From Macrostomum hystrix (taxonomy: Eukaryota > Platyhelminthes > Macrostomidae), in NCBI GenBank assembly GCA_950097015.1, contig CATNEN010000038.1, positions 20,000,001 through 20,064,000 on the forward strand: a stretch of DNA of 64,000 nucleotides, written 5' to 3'. Numbering within the stretch: position 1 is the first letter of the stretch; each line of letters starts with the position of its first letter. Below the pieces are notes generated by a model. It did no database searches and was not told the DNA's origin. It worked only from the letters and a program-made list of their open reading frames with translations. Both the position numbers and the translations under genes were made by a program. Positions 24,576-35,000 of the stretch are shown here, piece after piece.

Positions 24576-24579
24576 ACCC

Positions 24580-24850
24580 TATCCCAGGTGGGCCAGATAA
24601 ACAGCGAGTGGTACAGCCACAGCTACCAAAGGCTGTGTACAGCTGTTCAGTCCACGGACTGTGGAGAACTGGCAGTCGAAACGAACCCAAATATCTACTC
24701 GACGCTTGTGCCAGTAATAATTTTACTGCTGGATGAACTACTAAAAGCTCAAGGGAATCAAATTGCTCAGTGATACAATCGGGCTGAGATTCGAACTCCC
24801 GACCCTCAGTCGGATGTCCGAAGCTTCAACAGCAAGCTACAGTTATACAA
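24580..24850 (-). mobile_element. SINE family B copy
   Basis: Minus strand: tRNA-like head with GGAGTTCGAATCTC, Nin-like middle, and tail with CAGTCCGTGGACTGAACAG. It ends close to the GPCR1 3' flank. Confidence 0.7.
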
Positions 24851-24865
24851 AAAATTTTCAACTGC

Positions 24866-24871
24866 TTTATT
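24866..24871 (-). promoter_or_regulatory. GPCR1 polyadenylation signal
   Basis: AATAAA on the minus strand about 37 nt after the stop. Confidence 0.6.
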
Positions 24872-24907
24872 TGTTACAGCTTGCAGTACATGTACTGACA
24901 CTGAGAT

Positions 24908-26068
24908 CTAGCCACGAGTAGCAGATAGGTTTGCCATCGGCTGAGTATCCATAGGATCCCGAGCGTTTTCATTGTGTCCAAAATTGCACTGCGGGCGAAA
25001 CAACGCCAGAAATCTCAGACGATAGCCAGGATTCTTCCACAGCAGTAGCAACCAGTTGAAGCTCTGGTTAAACAGAATCAGGACCTGACTGGCCTGCGAG
25101 ATGTTCAGCAGTGCGCGCAGCAGCTGGGCATCTGACTCAGTCTTGTACTCGCCGACAAACTGGGCAGCTAGAATGGTCAGGGCACTCGGCAGAGAGCACA
25201 CTGTGAGCACTGCTGACAATGTCACGCACAATATTGTGTTCGTCATCTTATCAGCGTCGTCAAATCCGTTTGGTGAAGAGATGGAGGACATTGTGAGCTG
25301 ACGCCGCCTACGCAGGATGGTAACTAACTTCCAGGCCAGGTAAAAGTTGGTAGCCAACACACAGAACACTGGCAGAGTGGGCGGATACAGTAGCAGGATA
25401 ATGTGCACACCTAGTAGGACTCTGGACACACCATCTATGCTCGAATACACCATGCAGGCAATTATTTTCGGACCAACAGGTGAAAATTTCAGCTCTTGCC
25501 AACCGTAGGAAATCAGAGAGACTGAGCTCAGGGCTAACGAAATCGCGACCATTGCTCCACAGACACGCCAAGCCGTGCGCTGGCGCAGCACCTGGAAACG
25601 AAACGGCATGGCTAGACTAAGCGCTCTGTCCAGCACCATGGCTAGAAAGATGAGCATAGACTGCAGGCTCAGCCAGTGCTGAGCAAATCTGTAAATGCTG
25701 CACGCGGCAGCGGAGATGTTGTACACAACAAAGCCTAGGCGAGCATTGCTTAGCCACGGCAGGCCGCGGGCTAGAAACAGACCCAGGAAGCCAGTGACAA
25801 TCATGTTGGCACTATCGGCAATAGCCATTGCGCCCAGGTAGGCGTTTAGTCGAGTCCGTTCAGCACCGTCGCCCAGGGTGACCAAGGCGGTGACGCAGTT
25901 GCCAAACAGGCCGGAAGCCATCACCAGGGGCAAAAAAACACCGGTCAGAACCCCGTAAGCCGTGCTAATTGGACAAAATATTTCCCGATTTTTAGCAGTT
26001 GGAAGGCAATCTAACAGGGCGCTTTCCAGACTGGCGTAGAATGTTGCTTCAACAACTGAATCGTTCAT
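24908..26068 (-). CDS. Orphan rhodopsin-like (class A) GPCR, single exon
   Basis: Seven membrane segments can be placed in the 386-residue product: about 40-64, 76-100, 122-147, 168-188, 221-250, 276-301 and 321-345. The TM1 motif GLFGNC and TM2 MAIAD are class A hallmarks, and Cys123 with Cys205 could form the usual TM3-ECL2 disulfide. The TM3 end reads DRA instead of DRY. NPxxY is not clearly recognisable; TM7 has NQSFNWLLLLW. The open frame extends upstream only through a TTG, so the ATG at 26068 is chosen; a good 3' splice site (TTTGACGCAG) ends 15 nt before it. AATAAA on this strand (24866-24871) lies about 37 nt after the stop. It resembles the receptor at 28643-29788 (shared GLPWL segment and TM2), so the two are probably old tandem duplicates. 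Ligand unknown; most likely a peptide or orphan receptor of an invertebrate-specific group. Confidence 0.87.
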   Translation of the reverse strand: MNDSVVEATFYASLESALLDCLPTAKNREIFCPISTAYGVLTGVFLPLVMASGLFGNCVTALVTLGDGAERTRLNAYLGAMAIADSANMIVTGFLGLFLARGLPWLSNARLGFVVYNISAAACSIYRFAQHWLSLQSMLIFLAMVLDRALSLAMPFRFQVLRQRTAWRVCGAMVAISLALSSVSLISYGWQELKFSPVGPKIIACMVYSSIDGVSRVLLGVHIILLLYPPTLPVFCVLATNFYLAWKLVTILRRRRQLTMSSISSPNGFDDADKMTNTILCVTLSAVLTVCSLPSALTILAAQFVGEYKTESDAQLLRALLNISQASQVLILFNQSFNWLLLLWKNPGYRLRFLALFRPQCNFGHNENARDPMDTQPMANLSATRG

Positions 26069-26082
26069 TGCGCTGAGCTTCC

Positions 26083-26105
26083 GCTGCGTCAAAGTGAGAG
26101 ATTTT
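26083..26105 (-). promoter_or_regulatory. 3' splice site upstream of the first GPCR start
   Basis: CACTTTGACGCAG on the minus strand, preceded by a T-rich tract, ends 15 nt before the ATG. Confidence 0.45.
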
Positions 26106-26544
26106 TTAGTCTTTTTCGAAGCTGGTTTTAGATTTGTCGATTACTATTTTATAGTCATCAATCTGCAGATGCTCCACCCACCATCCTTTGACGTCAAAGA
26201 GTTGGTCTCTGTGTTAAAATTAAATCTCTTTTTTAAATTGGTGGATTACTTGTCTGGGGTATTTGCGCGGATTTAATTTTCATGATTGTTTTTTATTTAA
26301 GCCTAAGCTTTGAATTCATTTTATCTGCTGAAACCGGCCTTAATCCTCCATTATATTTGGCGATTTGAGATTTTAGAATCCTTTTTGGGACAGGATTTTC
26401 ATTTTTCATCGATAAAGGGACTTGTCTATAGAAGCCTGGGAGCCGAGGATTAACATCAAGGTATCTTTCAGCGTTCGACTAAGGATCTTCTTAATGATCG
26501 GAGAAACTGTCTTAGCACGCTGTAATAATCTTTAATTGCGTCAG
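26106..26544. other. Upstream region of the first GPCR
   Basis: No gene, SINE or array recognised. Confidence 0.5.
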
Positions 26545-26882
26545 TGATGGGGTGGGTGACAGAGCGCATAACGCGTTTTCCTCTCACACCAAAGTCCTTG
26601 AGTTCGATTCCATGGCGAGGCCACATTTATTTGGGGCGCAGCCGCGGAGAGAAGGCTTGGGGGCTTGTCGTGCACTTTACGCCCTTGAGGGCCAACCTCC
26701 ATGGCACAGTGAGAGTGTACACTGCATGCTTGACGACGAGAAAGTCAGGGCTGATGTACACACCTGTTTGTGTGCCTATGTACAGTATCTGTGTGCGTGT
26801 GTGCTCAGGAGTCAGCGAAATGGGCAGTATTGCCTTCTATTGTCACCAAATGATGTGCCATTGCCCGCAGCCCTCCTGAAAA
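26545..26882 (+). mobile_element. SINE family A copy
   Basis: Head GGGTGACAGAGCGCATAACG through GTCAGCGAAATGGGCAG to a CCTCCTG end; slightly shortened near 26840. Confidence 0.88.
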
Positions 26883-26999
26883 TATTTTATTTCTTAAAAT
26901 TACTATAATATGTACTATTTCAATGAACTACAATATTTCAACTATAATATGCATGAGCTTTTTCAGCGATGTAATATTAGTTTGTTAATTATTAATTAC

Positions 27000-27260
27000 A
27001 CCTGCCCCGATCGGGTTGTGAAGCGGATAGCGGCGTACGGCTGTTCAGTCCATGGACTGGGGGACGCCACACCCACCCTCAAACAACCCCAGCCGATGCT
27101 GGTACCCATTCAACAGCTGGGTGAGCTGAAGCAATGCGGGTTAAGAGTTGAAGAGCGTGTTAGCAGACAAAGGACACATATTGTTCCAGTGGAGTCGCCC
27201 AATCCCCGACCTTCAAGTCATGTGTCCGGCCCACTGACAACTAAGCTACTGACCACTAAA
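27000..27260 (-). mobile_element. SINE family B copy, best preserved
   Basis: On the minus strand: tRNA-like head, GTCCTTTGTCTGCTAACACG, ATTGCTTCAGCTCACCCAGC followed by TGTTGAATGGGTACC (Nin-like), GGTGGGTGTGGCGTCCCC, the palindrome CAGTCCATGGACTG, and a GCGCC-type tail. Confidence 0.75.
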
Positions 27261-27755
27261 TTAACATTTCTGACGAGGTATTTTTTGGTGGCTGCAAGTC
27301 CAACCATATCAATTTATGATATTCTTAAGAAAACATCCATTGTTTTAGGAAGAAAATATTATTATACTGAATTTATTTTACAGTGTTCCATGACAGTAGC
27401 GGACTAAATTACAAAAGCTTCCGTTGTATCCAAGATTTTGGATTGAATATCATGGGCTGTAGAGAAATTCAAAAAAATAATCGACTGCTTTTATTTCCAA
27501 CGAAACTGAGATTCTTGATTCAGTTCTCTTTGTAATATCATAACTCAGTTTTGATTCGTTTTTTTATTTTCTTTTTTTTTAATTCGATTCTTGATACAAA
27601 AATGCTTCAAATAAGCTTCTTCAAAATCAATATTTAATGTGCTTCAACATTGACCTGAAGGAAATCAACGAAATTTCTCTGCATCTAACTACTTAAATTA
27701 ATTATCGAATGGAAAGAAGAGGTGGTGCTATTTTAAAGAGAAATCATTCAATCCT
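27260..27755. other. Intergenic, no feature recognised
   Basis: AT-rich sequence between two SINE copies. Confidence 0.5.
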
Positions 27756-27757
27756 TG

Positions 27758-28115
27758 AGGCCGGATGGCTCAGTCAGTAAGGTGTCGGACTCTGGATCAG
27801 ATGGTCCTGGGTTCGACTCCCAGACCTTAGTCTAGAACTATTCGTGCAGCCTTTGGCAAGCTGCTTTGCCCTGATGTGCACACAGTCTACTCAGCTGCAA
27901 ATGAGTACCGAAATTTCTTTGGATAATAATAATTCCGGCTGGCGTGGAATAAAGTAGTTCTGTGCGGCAATTCTGTGGGGTTTGGATGCTGCCGATATGT
28001 TTGGAAAAATAAATTCCATTGCTGACACGCGGCTGTCTCGCGGTGTCCGAGCCTGACGGCCCTGACGATATCCGTCAGGGCCGTGCAATTGCAAACCCAA
28101 AGCACAAAGCACACT
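27758..28115 (+). mobile_element. SINE family C (second tRNA-derived family with Nin-like domain)
   Basis: Strong tRNA promoter boxes (GATGGCTCAGTCAGTAAGG and GGGTTCGACTCCC) are followed by GCAGCCTTTGGCAAGCTGC and CAGCTGCAAATGAGTACCG, a Nin-like segment. The tail holds a perfect 12-bp hairpin at 28056-28084. Acceptor-stem ends do not pair, so it is not a functional tRNA gene. Confidence 0.65.
28056..28084. repeat. Perfect inverted repeat, 12-bp arms
   Basis: ACGGCCCTGACG and CGTCAGGGCCGT are separated by ATATC, within the SINE C tail. Confidence 0.95.
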
Positions 28116-28119
28116 GAAA

Positions 28120-28640
28120 GAAACTTTTTCTTTCTTTATGGCTTTATGTTGAGAGATGAAGTGGCCTGAAATTTTGTTGATGCAATGTCAGATTTGCGTC
28201 ATCAAGATCAGCTTTTCATTATTAAAATTTTCTGCATTGAAATTGAAGATTATTATTAGTTATTTATGAGTGCTAAAAGTACCTATAGTTAAGAGTGGCG
28301 TGGAGATTAAGATATGAAAAAAGTATTATACATTTCAGATCAGCATTTTTTGCAGCAGTTTAACTACGACATTAAGAAGTATTTTTTTTAAGATATCAAA
28401 ATTATATTCTACAAGCTGCAGAGTGCAAGCTTGCATGACGAGTTGCTAGAAAAAAAAATATTCTATTTAATTGTGCGTTAACTGTGAGATATGCAGAGAG
28501 TGTGCGAACTTAATTGTGCTTACAGAAACAGCATCCTATACTAAAACTGGTTAGAGTTTATTTGTGTTTATTTGACAGTTCAAATTGTTGGTGCTCTCAT
28601 CAAAGCTCCTTATCTGCAAGGCCCTGGTCGCCTCGAGCTG
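28120..28640. other. 3' flank of the second GPCR
   Basis: AATAAA on the minus strand at 28557-28562 and 28567-28572 are likely polyadenylation signals of the 28643 gene. Otherwise AT-rich with nothing recognised. Confidence 0.55.
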
Positions 28641-28642
28641 TT

Positions 28643-29788
28643 TCAGCGAGTCGGCACGCTGGTGTCCTGCAGATTGGCTAACGAAATCGGTGGATGCGAA
28701 TTCGGCTCATGATTCCTGAAGCAGTCTGGCATCAGCATAGTCGAGACGCACTGGCTGAACGCCTGGCTTCGCGCCATCAGTACAAAAAATGAAGTGCACT
28801 GATTAATCAGACTGATAACCAGGCTCATGAAGAACAGATTAGCAATCACTGTAATGTCGTCAAGGTGCACCGACAGATCAAGCACATACTCCGACACTTC
28901 AAGAAATAAGCGAAAGAATAGCAGCGGAGTGTGAAGAACTAGGTAGATAATAGCCATGATGAGGACAATCACGGTGCCAAGGTATTCCTTGGAGTTCAAC
29001 TCCTGATTGGTTGAGTTCGATAGTCTTCTGCGCTCTCTGACGGCTGCCACAACCCGACACATCAAGAAGCAGTCGAGAACCAGCATTAGGACGATGCCAA
29101 CCAGTGGCGGATTGGACATTGTGGCCGTAAATAGGAGCATGAACAGCTTGTGCTTTGGCAGGTGGGCGCACAGGATCACAGTCACTGGGTAGTTTTCGGC
29201 TACGACATTGTGACCTACTAGGATGCCGTTGGGCAGAGCGATCACTGCAGCCAGCAAGAAGGAGCCAATCAGAGCCCGAGTTGCCAAACGTTTGTCAGCC
29301 TTGTTCATAGCCAGAGGTCGGTAGACAGCCAGCACGCGATCAGCTACTAGTACGAGCATCCAACTGCATGATAAGACCTGGCAAAAGTTGAGCGCATAGC
29401 GAGACACTTTGCACATTGCGTCGCTCAGGTTGGAAGCGATAAAGGCAGATTTGCCCCTGGTCAGCCAAGGCAGACCCTTATTCAGAAATCCGTTGAAGAC
29501 GCCAATGACGATTAAATTTAATATGTCAGCGATGGCTATGCAGCCCAGATAAAGATTCTGGCGAGTGAGTGGTCTCAAGCGAGTTAGCATGATGTGAACC
29601 AAAATCGTGTTGCCAAGGAGACCGACGACAATGACAATGGGCAGTAGGATGCCGGCCATGGAGCCGACAACATGCGAAAGGGCGCAGTACAGACTCCTGG
29701 CCGGGTCTCCACTCTGGCAGTCTCTCACCATCTGCTGAGCGCTCTCAACGTACACCACAATGCGATTAGCTGGGATAGTATTGTTCAT
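28643..29788 (-). CDS. Orphan rhodopsin-like (class A) GPCR, single exon, paralogue of the 24908 gene
   Basis: The 381-residue product has seven hydrophobic segments (about 44-69, 80-102, 126-150, 172-193, 217-248, 269-293, 313-338). TM1 has GLLGN, TM2 has IAIADILN, Cys126 and Cys207 can form the TM3-ECL2 bridge, and TM3 ends in DRV rather than DRY. TM7 lacks a canonical NPxxY and reads SLINQCTSFFVLM. An Asn-linked site (NNT) lies at the N-terminus. The ATG at 29788 is the first in the frame; codons farther upstream depend on a TTG. A 3' splice site (GCTATTTTAG) ends 21 nt before the ATG. Two AATAAA sites on this strand occur about 75-85 nt after the stop. Same orientation as the neighbouring receptor, separated by about 2.6 kb of SINE-rich DNA. 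Ligand unknown. Confidence 0.87.
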   Translation of the reverse strand: MNNTIPANRIVVYVESAQQMVRDCQSGDPARSLYCALSHVVGSMAGILLPIVIVVGLLGNTILVHIMLTRLRPLTRQNLYLGCIAIADILNLIVIGVFNGFLNKGLPWLTRGKSAFIASNLSDAMCKVSRYALNFCQVLSCSWMLVLVADRVLAVYRPLAMNKADKRLATRALIGSFLLAAVIALPNGILVGHNVVAENYPVTVILCAHLPKHKLFMLLFTATMSNPPLVGIVLMLVLDCFLMCRVVAAVRERRRLSNSTNQELNSKEYLGTVIVLIMAIIYLVLHTPLLFFRLFLEVSEYVLDLSVHLDDITVIANLFFMSLVISLINQCTSFFVLMARSQAFSQCVSTMLMPDCFRNHEPNSHPPISLANLQDTSVPTR

Positions 29789-29808
29789 ATCGGAGCTCAA
29801 TTTTAGGC

Positions 29809-29822
29809 CCTAAAATAGCAAA
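29809..29822 (-). promoter_or_regulatory. 3' splice site upstream of the second GPCR start
   Basis: GCTATTTTAG on the minus strand ends 21 nt before the ATG at 29788. Confidence 0.45.
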
Positions 29823-30998
29823 CAAAGAGACGCAGGGTTTTAAGTATAAAAGACTGCTGACAATAAAATAAAGTATAGTGATTGGAACTACCTGCATAAA
29901 CTCACAGGATTCCGAGCTGAAAACTTAAATACCTAATGATTCTCGCTTCCTTGGTTGATGTAAAATACCTCGCTATCCAATGAGATCAGGAAAAAAACTT
30001 TGCTACAAATCTATCAGTGTTTCTGCATCCCCGATACATGATTTGCTTGCTGCAGTGTCCACATCCTGACCAATTGTAGCTTGTATCTCAGGATACAAAA
30101 ATCCAAATTAGATAAACACCTTTAGAGATAAACGAGAACTTTCATGTCACAAACGTAATACGTGTTGCATCATCATATTGCAGGACCAACGAAGACTCAA
30201 CTAACAAGGACAGTGCCATCAGAGCTAAAGTAGTAGAAACTAATTGATTTTAGGATTACATGATTGGGATTGGGATGCCTCATCAACGAACCCGAAAACC
30301 CGCTTAGCCCCATTTTTATTCAGTCAAGTGTTACGATCCTGTGACCTTCAACTGGTTTTTTAGTTTTGATAATCACGACCTTTTGTATTTGTGTTTTCAA
30401 TATTTTTTCTAACTTCCGATAGTATTTTTCAGAATTATTTCGCTAGTTTTGTTTTTGTTGAGCGATACCATCAATTATAAAACCGCAATCCCTCAAGGTC
30501 ACGTCGGAGGATTTTTCCATCACTAATCACGCGCGTGACCCGTTGATTTGGCACTATTTTAATCTCGGATATTTTCGGGTCTAAAATGAATCATCGGCAG
30601 TGGACTCGCAATGCGGAGGTATTCTCTCTCTCTCCAATTTTTTCTTAGTCTCAGAAGCAAAGTTTCTCATAATCTCAGCTCTCGTGCATCGCTCAATCCC
30701 CTTAATTAAAAAAGCAACCTTTCGAGTTGTCAATTAATCCCTGCGCATGTAATTCGTTATGATTGTAGATCCAATAATTACTTTTAGGTGCCTTGATTGA
30801 CCGGATTTCGTATCTTTGCATTAGCGTAGGATATAAAAAATAATTTAATAATTCCTTAATTGAGTAGCTCAGTGTCGATAGTTTGAGCTGAAGTAAATTG
30901 CGTAATCCTCCTTTATAAAGTCAATCTTCATTGTATCTTCAGCAATCTTCAGCTGGCTAAATGGGCTTAGGGGAACCTGGCAACCAAAAAAACTAATC
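29823..30998. other. Intergenic, no gene recognised
   Basis: Mostly unique AT-rich DNA. A short plus-strand ATG frame at 30587-30619 before GTATTC could be a small exon but has no other support. Confidence 0.5.
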
Positions 30999-31320
30999 GC
31001 AGGAGGGTTGCTGGCAATGGCTCATCATTTGGTGACAGTTGCCCCGCAGCGAATAGCCAGGAGGTGATTCGGCGCATTCAGCACATGGATACCGCGATCG
31101 TACAGGCAGACATAACACATCGATCGTCAGGCAGTGTAAAATTTCACTAGGTTAGCCCCTTAAGAGTGTAAATTGCACGACAATACAAGCCACCCACCCG
31201 TGGCTTGTGGCTATAAATTCTCTAGATCTCCGTGGCTGCGCGCCTGAATAAATTTGGCCTCGCCGTGGAATCGAGCTCAGGGACCTTGGTGCGGGAGGCA
31301 AACGCAATTGACCGCTAGTA
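30999..31320 (-). mobile_element. SINE family A copy
   Basis: Reverse-oriented, more diverged and internally shortened; GCAGGAGGG at the 3' side and GGAATCGAGCTCAGGGACC-type box B at the other. Confidence 0.8.
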
Positions 31321-31340
31321 CACTTTACGTGAAAATCAAC

Positions 31341-31547
31341 CTTTAATAAATTTATACCAAGAAACGATGTGTCCCGTCCTTCTTCTGAGTGGTCCCTGGT
31401 CTCATCCCAAGCCAGAATAGGAATCGTCTTCGTAATATAAAACAGAACTCCATATGCAAAAGACATTCCTTCTAGCACTGACCAGGACACCCAGTAGATG
31501 CCCAGCATAGAGCCCATCTGGCGGCCATAGTTCTCTCTCTTTCTGGA
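31341..31547 (-). other. Possible orphan exon of unknown gene
   Basis: A 207-nt stretch is open in one frame on the minus strand, bounded by a 3' splice site (CAACTTTAG) and a 5' splice site (AAAG|GTTGAT), with phase 0 at both ends (69 codons). The translation has one hydrophobic segment (SFAYGVLFYITKTIPILAW) followed by a charged stretch (DETRDHSEEGRD). I do not recognise the family and found no partner exon on this strand within 29830-31000. It may be an exon of a gene with large introns, a relic, or chance. Confidence 0.3.
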
Positions 31548-32094
31548 CTAAAGTTGTTTGGTTTAAGTTTTTGTTTTTGTTTTTTTTGGTTAAGTTATGG
31601 TGTAGAACCGGAAAGGGTGGTGGCAGAACTACTCTGAGTAGTCCCTACCGAAAACCTTTAAATTAGATCCAAGCCTTGGTCTAAGGTCTAAGGTCTAAGG
31701 TTCGCCAAAATCTTTCGCCAAAATTCGCCAAAAGTAGTCTTTTAAACTAAAAGCCACTATAATGGTAGACCCAAATAGGTGATTTGGTGCCGCGTTTTTT
31801 TAAGTTACTTGTTGTTAATAAACTCGAAGGAAAGATTTAGTTTCATCGAATAAATATTTGAAAAATATTTTTTTCTTTACAATCACGAGCTTTATTATAA
31901 AATTGTTTTAACACGTTTTTAATTAATATACTTTTAAAATAGTTTTTATTTCTTAGAAACTTTTCTGGTTTCTTTACTAAGGATGCTCGAAAGGTGAAGG
32001 TAAAGGTTGGTCTTTAGCATATTTCACACCGTCTATTTAAAAAAAGAAAGTTTTTTAGGAATCTGGCTTAAAGTGCAGATTCACGAACTCCGAA
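31548..32094. other. FKBP15 upstream region
   Basis: Contains AT-rich DNA with a GTTTTTGTTTTTTTTGG tract. TTTTTTAG ends at 32058, a 3' splice site 36 nt before the FKBP15 ATG. No TATA box at a convincing distance. Confidence 0.5.
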
Positions 32095-35000
32095 ATGTTT
32101 GGAAGTACAGACGATGATGATTTCGGCACAACAACAGGCGGGTAAGAAAAAAAAATATTTTTGATGTGATCCCATATCTTTCTGTTCCTTTTCATTTTAT
32201 TATGTTGTAATGCAATGTCGTTTCATAGTATAACCGACATAAAAATATAAGATGTTCTAAATAGTTAGTGCGGATGTCTGTTGCGTTGCTTGGCAAGCCA
32301 GGTGGACATGTAGTGGGCTAATAGCTAGCTTGTAGCTAGACCTAACTTACGTCTAATTAAATAGTTGCCGTTTTTTCAAATACTCAACTGGTTTTTTGTT
32401 TGCAGAAACCGTTGCTGATCTAGAATTCCATTTGAATGTTGTTTAGTAGTTTCTAAAAGCCCTTTTGCCAGCTAGTATTTAGAAACATTGCTTAGCAAGT
32501 ACTGTACTGTAACTGTAAGATGATAAATTATCATTAAGTTAAGTATAGGCTAATTTTAATATTTTAGTTACAATTTTAAACAAGTAGCTAGTTATATATT
32601 GCTGAGCAAGCAAAAAATAGTTTCATAACATCGCAATTTTAGTCTTTACATTGTGTAAATTCTATGGCTAAGACAAAAAACTATTTTTAACTAGGTCATC
32701 CAAGCTGGCCTCCTTATTTGGTGCCAGAGATAGTCAGAGTAAAAATCAGTCACTGAGTTATTCTGCACCTAAGCAGCCAAAGCCTCCAGCACCCCGTGAG
32801 TTTCTGAAGTTTAATAACTCTGCATGTAAAGTAAACAAAATACGAGTATCACAAAGTTGCACATTGATAATACCATAAAATGAATTTATATTTTAGCCTC
32901 AAACCAGCCTCAACTGCTTTTTCCAACTACTGTGACAGCATATAAAATGTGAGACAATTTAACTTCCTTGTCTGAAATGTTTTTGTAAAATTCTATAAAG
33001 TTATGATAATAAATAAGATAAAAACTTAGCAATTACAGTTCTGTGTTCTTGTTCAGTCTTGTTTTTAATTATAGCTTTGAAAATAAAGTTTTAGCTTATA
33101 ATTCGAATCCAAATTCTAATTGGTATTTAGAAAACTATATTTATTCAGTCTTTGTTTCAATGAATTATTAGATGCTGTGTATCTAGCTGTAGTTTAGCAT
33201 AGAAAAGTTGTTTTATAGTTAGAAGTAAGATGTTTTAAGTACTCAAAAGTACATAAGTACTCATGTGCTCAAAGTACTCAAGTACTCAAAGTACTCAGAT
33301 CATACATAATAAATTAAATTATTATGAACATATAAAACATAGATTTTCCTACTTTCACTGACTACATTCAGTCTCAATGGCGAGTACCTATCGCAGGGCA
33401 GGTTAAACACTGCCCTAGTAGCCAATGTGGCCAAGTCTGATTATCGCATCATCATCTATCAGGGCTCTGAGAAACAGATCGCCCAGGCTGCAGTTCACGA
33501 GGCTAGTCAGATTTCGGTAAATAAAAGCGATTGAATTTCATTTCTATCCAATCAAAATGTATCAATTTTTATTTAGCTAAAAACTCCATTTCATTTGCAG
33601 CTGAGTCGATCTCAGTATCTGAGCGTGTTAGACTCGCAGAATCAGTATTGGTCTCTGCTATTCGATTCAGCGGCCAGAGCCCACGCATTCCTGCGTCAAT
33701 TGGCTGTGCTCATGCACCTGCAGTCTGGGTCTAATCAGCGGCTAATTAAATTCGACTTAAGCGATGGCGACGGACCCGAGCTGAGCGGCGAGGATCACGC
33801 AGAGGTGACATTCTGCACCTCCCTATCTTTCTACCCCCCTGTACCAACCTCTCCAAATCTTTCTACCCTGTCTCTGCACGTCACTCTTTCTACCCCTCTG
33901 TCTCTGCCCTATCCCTATCATTCTACTCCTCTGTCTCTGCCTCATCCCTATCTTTCTACCCCTCTGTCTCTGCCTCATCCCTATCTTTCTACCCCTCTGT
34001 CTCTGCCTCATCCCTATCTTTCTACCCTCCTGTACCAACCTCTCCAAATCTTTCTCCCCTGTCTCTGCACGTCGCTCTTTCTACCCATCTGTCTCTACCC
34101 TATCCCTATCTTTCTACCCCTCTGTCTCGGCCTCATCCCTATCTTTCTACCCCTCTGTCTCTGCCTCATCCCTATCTTTCTACCCTCCTGTACCAACCTC
34201 TCCAAATCTTTCTCCCCTGTCTCTGCACGTCGCTCTTTCTACCCATCTGTCTCTACCCTATCCCTATCTTTCTACCCCTCTGTCTCAGCCTCATCCCTAT
34301 CTTTCTACCCCTCTCTCTCTGCCTCCTCCCTATCTTTCTACCCCTCTCTCTGCCTCATCCCTATCTTTCTACCCCTGCTACATTCTCTTCCGCATCTATC
34401 TCCCACTCCAGATTCGGTTCTCCCTGTGGCTACTGGCCCCCGATGGACTTCGCTGCGGAGCCGATGAGTCCTCGGCCGCAGAATTCTCCACGGAATCGCC
34501 GTTTCGCATTCGTCTGGGTCGGCCCGGCGGCTCTGGACGAGGCGCTGGCGCGACGCCTTCGGTGCCAACAGGAGGCGGCTTTGATCAAGGCCTGCCGGGC
34601 ATGCGCAAAGGCGGCACTCGCCTGCTGGTCCTACCGCCCAGTCTAGCCTACGGAGCTGCTGGCAGTCAGGCTAGTCCGCATGTGCCTCCTAATGCCATCG
34701 TTGTCTGCTCTGTTGAACTCATCCGCTTTAAACAGCAGCAGCAGCAGCAGCAGCCTCCACCGCCGCCGCCGCCGCTGCAGCAGACAGCTAACGAGGCCAA
34801 TGAAAAGCTGCGCAGTGCTTCGGGCGATTCAACGCCTGGAGGCGACGCGTCGGAGAAGGCTAGACTGCTAAGCCGGATGGCTAAGATGGGACAGGTGATT
34901 GACAGGTGTACAATTATTTAAACCTAAGACTGATGCATTTTTAACGAGAATGGTAAGATTCGAGCGAGACTAGTTAATTTCGACAGGGTCGCAGTTTTAA

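Noticed and set aside
24908-26092. Longer GPCR start at 26092
   Set aside because: It depends on a TTG codon and lies across a probable 3' splice site; the ATG at 26068 is the first proper start.
27760-27832. Functional tRNA gene
   Set aside because: Promoter boxes are good, but the acceptor stem ends do not pair and the sequence continues as a SINE body.
30587-30619. Small plus-strand ATG exon (MNHRQWTRNAE) before GTATTC
   Set aside because: Too short, no partner exon and no recognised family.
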